Of a DNA stretch of 14,975 bases, positions 7,013 through 14,053 are shown one piece after another. Under the pieces are notes generated by a model, which worked only from the letters and a program-made list of their open reading frames with translations, did no database searches and had not been told where the DNA came from. A program made the position numbers and the translations under genes. Position 1 is the stretch's first letter. The number at the start of each line of letters is the position of its first letter. Source of the stretch: Acidobacteriota bacterium (GTDB lineage: Bacteria > Acidobacteriota > Terriglobia > UBA7540); contig JAJYHU010000081.1 of assembly GCA_021784615.1 (NCBI GenBank), positions 1 to 14,975 of the forward strand, given 5' to 3'.

Positions 7013-7792
7013 TCAAGCTTTCTTCGCGTCAGCCTGCCCCGCCGACCCGGCGCTGAATTTTCCCATCAGCGCGGACAACAATTCCACCGGAATCGGGAAC
7101 ACAATCGTGGTGTTCTTTTCGGTTCCCAATTCCGCCAGAGTTTGCAGGTAACGCAAAGTAATCGTGATGGGTTCCACGGCCAGAATCTTTGCGGCATCGG
7201 AAAGTTTCTGCGAAGCCTGAAATTCCCCGTCGGCGTTGATGATTTTGGCTCTGCGCTCGCGTTCCGCCTCCGCCTGCCGGGCGATGGCACGCTGCATATC
7301 CTGAGGAATATCGACCTGCTTCACCTGAACCTGGCTCACCTTGATTCCCCAGGGTTCGGTCTGCTCGTCAATAATCGTCTGCAAGCGCACATTCAACTTT
7401 TCGCGCTGCGAGAGCAAATCATCCAGTTCAACCTCTCCAAGCACCGCCCGCAACGTGGTTGCCGCGAGCTGCTCAATCGAATAGCGATAATTCTTCAGCT
7501 CAATCACGGACTTCTGGGCGTTGATCACCCGGTAGAAGAGCACGGCATTGACCTTTACGGAGATGTTGTCGCGCGTAATAATGTCCTGCGCCGGGACGTC
7601 CCAGGTGTCAATCCGCAAGGACACCCTCACGACCTTGTCAATGGGCCACCAAATCCAGATCAGTCCAGGTCCCTTGTCCGGGGCTTGTACGCGTCCCAAC
7701 CGGAACACGACGGCCCGTTCATATTCTCGTAGCACATTCAAGCAAGCGGCAGCGTAGAAAAACAGGATCACCCCAATAATCAGATAATTCAT
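7013..7792 (-). CDS. Slipin / stomatin-like SPFH-domain membrane protein
   Basis: A 259-aa member of the bacterial slipin (stomatin, band 7) group. It has one N-terminal membrane segment (NYLIIGVILFFYAAA), then the SPFH domain with the typical EYERAVVFRLGR start, the VPAQDIITRDNISVKVNAVLFYRV strand block (about 66-89) and the EPWGIKVSQVQVKQVDIP segment. A charged helix, RQAEAERERRAKIINADGE, follows, and the C-terminus is VFPIPVELL. Slipins form large membrane rings that organise membrane domains and accompany NfeD proteases; in Pyrococcus the NfeD partner cleaves the slipin C-terminus. Here the NfeD gene is directly upstream (gap about 120 nt), the classic pairing. Two consecutive ATGs exist: AAGGAG is 3 nt from the first (7795) and 6 nt from the second (7792), so the second is preferred. 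The 117-nt gap before it shows no convincing promoter or terminator. Confidence 0.93.
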   Translation of the reverse strand: MNYLIIGVILFFYAAACLNVLREYERAVVFRLGRVQAPDKGPGLIWIWWPIDKVVRVSLRIDTWDVPAQDIITRDNISVKVNAVLFYRVINAQKSVIELKNYRYSIEQLAATTLRAVLGEVELDDLLSQREKLNVRLQTIIDEQTEPWGIKVSQVQVKQVDIPQDMQRAIARQAEAERERRAKIINADGEFQASQKLSDAAKILAVEPITITLRYLQTLAELGTEKNTTIVFPIPVELLSALMGKFSAGSAGQADAKKA

Positions 7793-7912
7793 CATGAGCT
7801 CCTTTCGATTTCATGGGGAAAGAATCCAGATTCACAATCTCTCGACAGGAATCGTCGGGTTCATCTTGACACACGGCCCGAACCCTTTCCGCGGACTTCT
7901 GCTGCGAACAGT

Positions 7913-9226
7913 CTAGCGGGAATCGTCCACAGGCTCAACAACCAATGTCAGCCCCTCGATCTTGATTACTTTCACCTGCGCGCCAAGCGGAATACGCTGT
8001 TCCGCCCGCGCCGCCCACAGCTCCCCGTGAACAAAGACCTTGCCCGCGGGCTCCAGGTCCGTGCGCGCCACGCCCAACGAGTTGATAAGCCCTTCTTCGC
8101 CCGTGATCGCTTTCCGCATTTTGGCGGCCCACGCAAACCGCACCAAAAGCACCGTAATCACCGCCAAAGGAAGAGTGACCGCAAGCGACGTGGTCAGGCG
8201 GATTCGCGCTCCCGGCCACGGGGAGTTGATCAAAATCATGGAGCCGATCAGCATGGAAACAACTCCGCCCGCAGCCAGGATGCCGTGCGAGGTAAACGCC
8301 GCTTCAAGGCCAAAAAGCGTCAGACCAATCAAGATCAGCGCCACGCCCGCGTAATTGATCGGCATCAAATGGAACCCAAACAACCCCAAAACCAGGGAGA
8401 TGGCTCCAATCACTCCCGGGGCAATCATGCCCGGATGGGTAAACTCCACGTAAAGCCCCAGCAAACCGATTGCGCCCAAAATGAAAGCGATGTTCGGGTC
8501 CGCCACCCAGGAAAGAAACTTTTTAAAGCCCGGCATCTTATAGACTTCAATGCGAGCGTCCGCCAGGTGCAGCACGGTGGTGGCGCCATCGAATCGCGTG
8601 ATCGTCTTTCCATCAAACTGCTTGAAGATGTCTTCCGGCGTATTCGCAATGGCATTGATCAGATTGTTTTTAAGCGCTTCCTGGTCGGTGTAGGAGAGGC
8701 TCTTTCGAACTCCTTCTTCCGCAAGCTTGGCGTTACGGCCCCGCCGGTCGGCAATCGACCGCATAAAAGCCGCCGCGTCGTTTTCAATCTTCGTCTCTTC
8801 GGTTTTGCCGACGTTCATGCCCCCCATCGTAACCGGATGGGCGGCTCCGGTATTCGTTCCCGGAGCCATGACAGCCACATCGCCTGAGAGCAAAATGAAA
8901 AATCCCGCTGAAGCCGCCCGGCTGCCGCTCGGAGCGACATAGGTGATGACCGGCACGCGAGAATTGACGATTGCCCCGATGATCTCCCGCATCGAGTCTT
9001 CCAGACCCCCGGGCGTGCTCAATTCGAGCAGGATGGCGCTGGCGTTGATGCGGTTTGCCTCCTTGATTCCCTGAACCACATAGTCGGCGCTGACCGGCTG
9101 CACGACGCCGTCCAAATTGATTTCGAGCACGACAGGCGAGGATGGCGCCGCGTGAAGAGGAACGCGGAATACCGCCGCGATCAGCAGGGCGGCCAGCATT
9201 GAAATCCACAATCCCGTTGATTTCAA
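7913..9226 (-). CDS. NfeD-family membrane-bound serine protease (ClpP class)
   Basis: A 437-aa long-form NfeD protein. A signal sequence (residues 1-27, ending LHA-AP) precedes a ClpP/crotonase-fold protease domain (about 30-230) with LLELSTPGGLEDSM and the nucleophile Ser106 in SRAASAGFFI. A general-base candidate, Lys146, lies in TKIENDAAAF. The 40-residue Ser-Lys spacing matches the Ser/Lys dyad of the archaeal 1510-N protease. Four to five membrane segments follow (about 240-375), and the C-terminus is a small OB-fold NfeD domain (GVARTDLEPAGKVFVHGELW). Its expected partner is the slipin encoded next. The start appears to be TTG 9226, overlapping the TPR gene's stop as TTGA, with GAGG 6 nt upstream; this frame keeps a basic N-terminus for the signal peptide. 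ATG 9199 is possible but has no ribosome binding site and would shorten the signal sequence. Confidence 0.92.
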   Translation of the reverse strand: MKSTGLWISMLAALLIAAVFRVPLHAAPSSPVVLEINLDGVVQPVSADYVVQGIKEANRINASAILLELSTPGGLEDSMREIIGAIVNSRVPVITYVAPSGSRAASAGFFILLSGDVAVMAPGTNTGAAHPVTMGGMNVGKTEETKIENDAAAFMRSIADRRGRNAKLAEEGVRKSLSYTDQEALKNNLINAIANTPEDIFKQFDGKTITRFDGATTVLHLADARIEVYKMPGFKKFLSWVADPNIAFILGAIGLLGLYVEFTHPGMIAPGVIGAISLVLGLFGFHLMPINYAGVALILIGLTLFGLEAAFTSHGILAAGGVVSMLIGSMILINSPWPGARIRLTTSLAVTLPLAVITVLLVRFAWAAKMRKAITGEEGLINSLGVARTDLEPAGKVFVHGELWAARAEQRIPLGAQVKVIKIEGLTLVVEPVDDSR

Positions 9227-10890
9227 GGTGCGCCTCGGGTCAAAGAAGATGGCTTGCGAGTCCGGTCGAGCAAAGCTTTAGCTTCAACGTTCGACGGCTC
9301 AATCCGGAGAACAGCCTGAGCCTGCTTTGCCGCCGCCCTCGCATGCTTCAGTGAAAGATAGGCCTTTGCCAGCCACAAGTGCGCTTGAACGGATTCCTTT
9401 TCATTCAACGAGGCTTCCAGTTCCGCGGCGGCCAGCGTGTACTTGCCTTCCCTTTGATAAACCTCGCCAAGCGCAAAGTGCGCCGCGCTGTCCCCGGGAA
9501 GCAGCGCGACCGCCTCCGCCAGTTGCTGCTCGGCTTTCGGAAGCCGCCCCGCCGAAAGAAGATCCAAACCCTGTTTCAGGTGAACCTGGCCGTCATCATG
9601 AACAACCTGCTTTGGCTGTTCTGCAAGCCGGGTTTCGGTGGCTCGCCGGATGGCCAGCGCCAGCAGCCGGAACGGCCTGCCGTCATACTCCTTCACGATG
9701 CGGGGCTGGGGCTTAAAATCAGAGGGTGGATCGTTACGGGTGACCGGATCGTTTGCAGGGTCTTTGCCGCCGCCACCGGAAGGCAATTGGCGGCGGTCCG
9801 GTCGATCGCCGCCGCGGTGATTTACGACATACGCCAGCAGCCTGCGGACATCCGGATCCTCCGGCGACAGATGAAGGGCCTTCCGCAGATATTGCGCGCC
9901 CTCGCCGTACCTCTGCATCCGCCACAGGCAGACCCCCAGGTTATACAGCAGGTCCGGATTCAATTGATCCTTCTCATAGGCGTTCTGAAAGTCCGCGAGC
10001 GCCTGCCCGTCATGGTGAAGAGACAATTCCACAACCCCAAGGTTATTCATCACCGCGCCCAACGGAACTTGCCCGGCAAGCTGCTTCAGAGCTTTCTCGG
10101 CCAACACGTCATATCCCAGAAGGTGCTGGTCAATCCCCAATAGGAACAGAGATTCCGAATAGCCTGCGTCGCTGGGAGCAACCATCTGAAGCCACCGGGC
10201 CGAACTGGCATAGTCTTTCTGTTCGAAATAATACCGGCCCAGCTGAAAAGCCGAGCGATGGTCGCTTGGGTCCAAAAGCTCGGATTCCCGAAGAAAATGG
10301 ATCTTGCTTTTGGAATCCGTCGCCAGGATTCCGCGGATGTAGTTCTCAAAGGCGTCAAGGCGCACCGGCGGGAACCGCTGGCTGAAGATCTGTTCGCTCC
10401 CGATCGCTTCCCCGGGCTCGTAACGGCTCACAAGTTTCCACGCCAAGCTGGTTTCCAGGCCGGCCATGTCACCCAGGTTGCCCGAAACCCTCACGGGCTG
10501 AGAAAGCCGCAGCTTCTCGACATCCAGCCACTGGACCTCGATGGAGAGCTGGTTCTGTTTTACCGAAAAATGACCCACCACTGCCACATTGCTTGCAAGC
10601 GCCTGCGCCACCTCATACTCGCTGGCCAGGGTTAAGGAGACATCCGGGGTCAGACCCAATTTCAGGTAGGCGGCGTTTCGCTCCTGCCGTGACAAAACAT
10701 ATCTTGTGGGAGAATTCAAGCGGGTACTCAGAAGGTTCGCGAGGCCCTCCGACATCCACCCCAAGTTGGCCTGCCCGCTCAAGTTTTCCAGTGGAAACAC
10801 CAGGATGACGCGCGGGGGCACGGCTTTGAGAACGCCCGCAGCCGCCAGCAACAACACAAATAACTTGAAACAATGCCGTTTCATGCCCAT
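9223..10890 (-). CDS. Secreted TPR protein with TolB-N/FlgO-like N-terminal domain
   Basis: A 555-aa protein with a signal peptide (MKRHCFKLFVLLLAAAGVLKA, no lipobox after the hydrophobic core). A domain of about 130 residues follows, starting RVILVFPLENLSGQANLGWM, which resembles the TolB N-terminal/FlgO-like domain common in front of TPR arrays. Two TPR blocks come next: about 200-350 (for example NPDLLYNLGVCLWRMQRYGEGA) and about 440-545 (DSAAHFALGEVYQREGKYTL). A Gly/Pro/Asp-rich linker (about 355-395) separates them. TPR arrays bind proteins, so a periplasmic scaffold role is plausible; the function is not known. The gene sits behind a TATAAT-type promoter and overlaps nfeD by 4 nt, so it is the first gene of the NfeD-slipin cluster. 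ATG 10890 and ATG 10884 are both possible starts; neither has a Shine-Dalgarno sequence, which fits a very short leader. Confidence 0.85.
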   Translation of the reverse strand: MGMKRHCFKLFVLLLAAAGVLKAVPPRVILVFPLENLSGQANLGWMSEGLANLLSTRLNSPTRYVLSRQERNAAYLKLGLTPDVSLTLASEYEVAQALASNVAVVGHFSVKQNQLSIEVQWLDVEKLRLSQPVRVSGNLGDMAGLETSLAWKLVSRYEPGEAIGSEQIFSQRFPPVRLDAFENYIRGILATDSKSKIHFLRESELLDPSDHRSAFQLGRYYFEQKDYASSARWLQMVAPSDAGYSESLFLLGIDQHLLGYDVLAEKALKQLAGQVPLGAVMNNLGVVELSLHHDGQALADFQNAYEKDQLNPDLLYNLGVCLWRMQRYGEGAQYLRKALHLSPEDPDVRRLLAYVVNHRGGDRPDRRQLPSGGGGKDPANDPVTRNDPPSDFKPQPRIVKEYDGRPFRLLALAIRRATETRLAEQPKQVVHDDGQVHLKQGLDLLSAGRLPKAEQQLAEAVALLPGDSAAHFALGEVYQREGKYTLAAAELEASLNEKESVQAHLWLAKAYLSLKHARAAAKQAQAVLRIEPSNVEAKALLDRTRKPSSLTRGAP

Positions 10891-10906
10891 TCAACCAACG
10901 CAGGCC

Positions 10907-10929
10907 ATTATAGCACTGCCTCTCGGCAG
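10907..10929 (-). promoter_or_regulatory. Promoter of the TPR-nfeD-slipin cluster with a dyad at the spacer
   Basis: On the minus strand a perfect TATAAT (10907-10912) is preceded by an extended -10 TGC. No TTGACA-like box lies 17 nt upstream (the hexamer there is CAAAAG), as is allowed for extended -10 promoters. A perfect inverted repeat CTGCC-4 nt-GGCAG (10916-10929) occupies the spacer, where a bound regulator would block polymerase. Initiation near 10900 would leave only about 10 nt before ATG 10890. The remaining 10930-11051 segment holds no gene, only a tandem 8-mer ATGGGGCG x2 at 11029-11044. Confidence 0.6.
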
Positions 10930-11028
10930 CTTTTGCACCGGCTCAAGCTTCCCTGCCCGCAATGCTACGCGCTCAATTACCTGTACATCCCGTTTTCATT
11001 CACTGCCGGGCACGGACTCTTTCGAAAC

Positions 11029-11044
11029 ATGGGGCGATGGGGCG
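11029..11044. repeat. Tandem duplication of an 8-mer
   Basis: ATGGGGCG occurs twice in direct succession, just past the stop codon of the penicillin-binding protein gene. It forms no hairpin with a T-run, so it is not an obvious terminator. It may be simple slippage. Confidence 0.5.
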
Positions 11045-11051
11045 GTCCAAT

Positions 11052-13670
11052 CTACGGAGGGTTTGGAGGGCTTTGATTTGAGGGTTTTGAAGGTTCATGC
11101 TTTGAGCCGCCGCCTCTGAAAATCGAAAGGAATTTTTTCAGCAAGCCTCCTTTTTTCTGCGGCTGTGGAGGCTTCGGGCTGTTCTCGACAAACGCCGGCT
11201 CCTGAGGCTTGCCGGGAGCGGAAGAAGGCGCTTGCGACGGCGCCACGGCGTTCGCCGGCGGATTGGGCGCGTTCTTCGAATGAAAGAACTTGTCCAAGAT
11301 CCCGCCTACCCGCTCAAGCGGGTTTTGCACCTGTGGTTCAGTCCCCTGGATAAAAACTTCGTCCCGAACCTTGGCGGGGGAATTCTCGGCAACCGCCTTC
11401 CCCTGCGCGTCGATGGGAACGCTCACAATGCCCTGGGGCTCGGCAAAAGGCTCGACGCCGTCGTAGCCGGGAAGTCCGGTAGCGCTCTTCATAAACGCCG
11501 TCCAGATCGGCAGGGCGGAACTTGCGCCGGCCAGGTTCAATTCCCGGTTGTTGTCATACCCGACCCATGCCACAGCCAGCAAATTGGAGGTGAATCCCGA
11601 AAACCAGCCGTCGTGAGAGGTTCCCGTTTTGCCCGCCGCCGGCAGCGTAAAGCCCCGGCTTCTCGCTCCCTCACCCGTTCCTTCATCAAGAACGCTCTCC
11701 ATCAGGCTCACCATCAAATAGCAGACGCGCGGGTCGAGGACCTGGCGGGAAACTTGCGGATCGCGATAAAGGGTTTGGCCGGCGTCATTTTTGACGGCCA
11801 GAATCGACTGCGGTTTTTCATAAAGCCCGGAATTCGCAAAAACGGTGTAGGAGCCGGCCATTTCGAGCGGCGTCGCCACGTACGCTCCCAGCGCAATGGC
11901 GGGAGTGGCCTGCAAGCCGTTGTTGATTCCAGCCTCTATCGCCAGGTCCTTGATCTTTTCGTAGCCGACCATCTGCGCCAGACTTACGGTCGCCACGTTC
12001 AGCGAGTGCGCGAGCGCCTGCCGGACGGTAACCTGGCCGAGGTATTCGTCCTCATAATTCCTGGGCGCGTACACCTGGCCGCCAAACTGGAAGGTGGTCG
12101 GTTCATCCGTCAAAATGGTGGCCGGAGTGATCACGGGCTGCGAGCCGTCGAGCGCCGAGTTAAGGGCCGCCGCGTAGACAAAGGGCTTAAAGGAGGACCC
12201 GGGCTGGCGCTCTGCGAGCGCGTGGTTCAACTGGCTCTCCGCGTAGTTGCGCCCGCCCACCAGCGCCCGAATGGCTCCGCTGTGCGGATCGAGCACCACC
12301 AGGGCCACCTGCGGCTCCTTCGGCCCGCCCGGCGCAGGCGGATTCTTACGCCTGCGCCTGCCGCCAATCCGCTGGTCAACTTCCGCCATGCCGGTGCGAA
12401 CGGCCTCGGAGGCGGCGCGCTGCAAGTCAAGGTCAAGCGTCGTATAGATCCTGTAGCTTTGGGAAAGCAGATCCTCCTCGGAGAAATGATCGAGCAGTTC
12501 ATGCTGAATCATGTCCACAAAATACGGCGCCTGGCTCGCTTCCACATTTTCGCGCGTTACTCCTATGGGAGCGGCAACGGCTTCGGCGGCCTGATTGCGG
12601 GTAGCGTACCCCGTCTCAACCATCTCCCGGAGCACGTGGTTTCGGCGGGCAACCGCGCGTTCGGGATGGTCGTAAGGCGAATAGAAATTGGGGCCGCGAA
12701 TCATCCCGGCCAACAGAGCCGCTTCCGGCAGGGTAAGATTGGAAACGTCCTTGTTGAAATAAGCGTTCGCGGCCTCGCCAAAGCCATAGATCGAGAAACT
12801 GCCCCGCTGGCCCATGTAAATTTCATTTGCGTAAAGCTCAAAAATCTTCTCTTTGCTCAGCCGGTGCTCAAGAAGCAGAGCAATAAAAATTTCTTCCACC
12901 TTGCGGCGGATCGTGCGGCGCGGCGTCAGGAAGAAGTTCCTCGCCAGCTGCATGGTCAGGGTGCTTCCACCCTCCACGGCCCTTTGCGCCCGCAGGTCCG
13001 CAAGCGCGGCGCCCAGGATGCGGAAAAGATTCACTCCGTGGTGCGAAAAGAAGCGGTGATCTTCCGCCGCAATCACGGCGCCGTCCAGCACCTTGGGCAG
13101 TTCCTGATATCTGACCACCCGGCGCTTGGCCCGGCTTCTGCCAAACAGCGTGGTGATCACTTCAGGCTCGAGCCAATAATCCTGGAAAGCCGTCCCTTTG
13201 GCAGCGTCCCTGATTGCGGCGATGTGGTTTTGATGGAAGGTGAGGACCGCCGGGCCTTCCCGAATGGCGGGGCCGTGAAAAAACGAGGCGGGCCCGGGCC
13301 GGATCACCAGTTTGTCGCCTTCAGCCTCGAAGGAGCCCACCGCAGAGCCTTTGCCCGGCAATTCATAGCCGGCGCGCTGGAGCTTGGCCTCAAACTCTTC
13401 CGCAGTTGCGCGTTCGCCCACGTGAACCGGCGTCGGGGCGGCGTAAACGAGCGATGCGTGATTAAAAACCTTCCCGCTCAGCCGCGCGTCGATCATGCGC
13501 GAGAAGTGGACATCGAGGTAGACAAAAATGGCCAGCCCGGCCGCCATTGCCGCCACGGCCGCGACAACCAGAAGCTTCTGCCACCAGGCCCACGCCGCAA
13601 TGCGGGGGCGCAGCCGATTCCTTATGGCCCTCAACGGTTTCCGGGTTGCCGTTCCTTGTCGTCGATTCAC
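11052..13670 (-). CDS. Bifunctional class A penicillin-binding protein (PBP1 family)
   Basis: An inner-membrane peptidoglycan synthase with glycosyltransferase and transpeptidase activity, 872 aa. Order of parts: basic cytoplasmic N-terminus (1-30), membrane anchor (about 31-52), and a segment of about 80-140 reading YELPGKGSAVGSFEAEGDKL that resembles the UB2H domain of PBP1b. The GT51 domain has catalytic Glu203 in AAEDHRFFSHHG and GGSTLTMQLARN at about 234-245. The transpeptidase domain has SSFK (nucleophile Ser492), SLN (556-558) and KTG (681-683). All key residues are intact. The C-terminus (about 760-872) is a Pro/Gln-rich tail carrying two similar short amphipathic stretches. PBP1b-like order is visible, but without a search I leave the symbol blank. 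The start GTG 13670 follows the upstream stop by only 6 nt and has no clear Shine-Dalgarno sequence, suggesting translational coupling. The gene is the last of the proS group. Confidence 0.95.
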   Translation of the reverse strand: MNRRQGTATRKPLRAIRNRLRPRIAAWAWWQKLLVVAAVAAMAAGLAIFVYLDVHFSRMIDARLSGKVFNHASLVYAAPTPVHVGERATAEEFEAKLQRAGYELPGKGSAVGSFEAEGDKLVIRPGPASFFHGPAIREGPAVLTFHQNHIAAIRDAAKGTAFQDYWLEPEVITTLFGRSRAKRRVVRYQELPKVLDGAVIAAEDHRFFSHHGVNLFRILGAALADLRAQRAVEGGSTLTMQLARNFFLTPRRTIRRKVEEIFIALLLEHRLSKEKIFELYANEIYMGQRGSFSIYGFGEAANAYFNKDVSNLTLPEAALLAGMIRGPNFYSPYDHPERAVARRNHVLREMVETGYATRNQAAEAVAAPIGVTRENVEASQAPYFVDMIQHELLDHFSEEDLLSQSYRIYTTLDLDLQRAASEAVRTGMAEVDQRIGGRRRRKNPPAPGGPKEPQVALVVLDPHSGAIRALVGGRNYAESQLNHALAERQPGSSFKPFVYAAALNSALDGSQPVITPATILTDEPTTFQFGGQVYAPRNYEDEYLGQVTVRQALAHSLNVATVSLAQMVGYEKIKDLAIEAGINNGLQATPAIALGAYVATPLEMAGSYTVFANSGLYEKPQSILAVKNDAGQTLYRDPQVSRQVLDPRVCYLMVSLMESVLDEGTGEGARSRGFTLPAAGKTGTSHDGWFSGFTSNLLAVAWVGYDNNRELNLAGASSALPIWTAFMKSATGLPGYDGVEPFAEPQGIVSVPIDAQGKAVAENSPAKVRDEVFIQGTEPQVQNPLERVGGILDKFFHSKNAPNPPANAVAPSQAPSSAPGKPQEPAFVENSPKPPQPQKKGGLLKKFLSIFRGGGSKHEPSKPSNQSPPNPP

Positions 13671-13676
13671 AAGCTA

Positions 13677-14048
13677 CTATGTAAGATTGCTATTTTCAGC
13701 CGACGGGGTGAAGTGCAGGGTCACAGTGTAGAACTCCAAATCAACGTAAACCGAATAATCAATGTTGATGCGGACAGTCCTGCCGATTGAAACCTTGACG
13801 TTGTCGCGCTCAACGGGAAGCCCCAGCGATTCGGCTTTGGCGAGAATTTCGTTCTGGACGGCTGCCGGCGTTGCGGGCGGCGATTGAACCGTAGCCTGCA
13901 CCGCCACGTTGTTCAAATAGCCTTGCAGCTCGTAATTATTAACGTAAACAGGGATGATCTTGATAGCACAAAAAACCACCGCTGCGAGAAAAAGCAGGGA
14001 CAAAAAAGCTTTGATCCCGCCCTTCCCTGCGTCAGAAGGTGTTTGCAT
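13677..14048 (-). CDS. Small single-span membrane protein, DUF4845-like
   Basis: A 123-aa protein with a short polar N-terminus, one membrane segment (about residues 12-31) running into IKIIPVYVNNYELQGYLNNV, then a helix and a beta-rich C-terminus (NVKVSIGRTVRINIDYSVYV). The plan of a membrane segment ending in '.iPvY...y.....', an AVQNEILAKAESLGLP helix and alternating beta-strands resembles DUF4845 proteins, but the likeness is by eye and the function is unknown. Start ATG 14048 lies 5 nt after the proS stop and has GAGG 8 nt upstream inside the end of proS. Its stop is 6 nt before the PBP gene, so it probably shares their transcript. Confidence 0.82.
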   Translation of the reverse strand: MQTPSDAGKGGIKAFLSLLFLAAVVFCAIKIIPVYVNNYELQGYLNNVAVQATVQSPPATPAAVQNEILAKAESLGLPVERDNVKVSIGRTVRINIDYSVYVDLEFYTVTLHFTPSAENSNLT

Positions 14049-14053
14049 CGTTC

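Noticed and set aside
7796..7912. Promoter TTGTGA / TGAAAT before the slipin gene
   Set aside because: Initiation would fall at or inside the ribosome binding site, leaving no usable leader.
9223..10890. TPR protein as a lipoprotein processed by the neighbouring Lnt
   Set aside because: The only early cysteine (residue 7) lies before the hydrophobic core, so there is no lipobox; the signal looks like an ordinary Sec signal.
11232..13790. An 852-codon open frame on the plus strand opposite the PBP gene
   Set aside because: It is the antisense shadow of a GC-rich gene. The PBP on the minus strand has every catalytic motif; the plus-strand product is Arg/His-rich with no recognisable domain.
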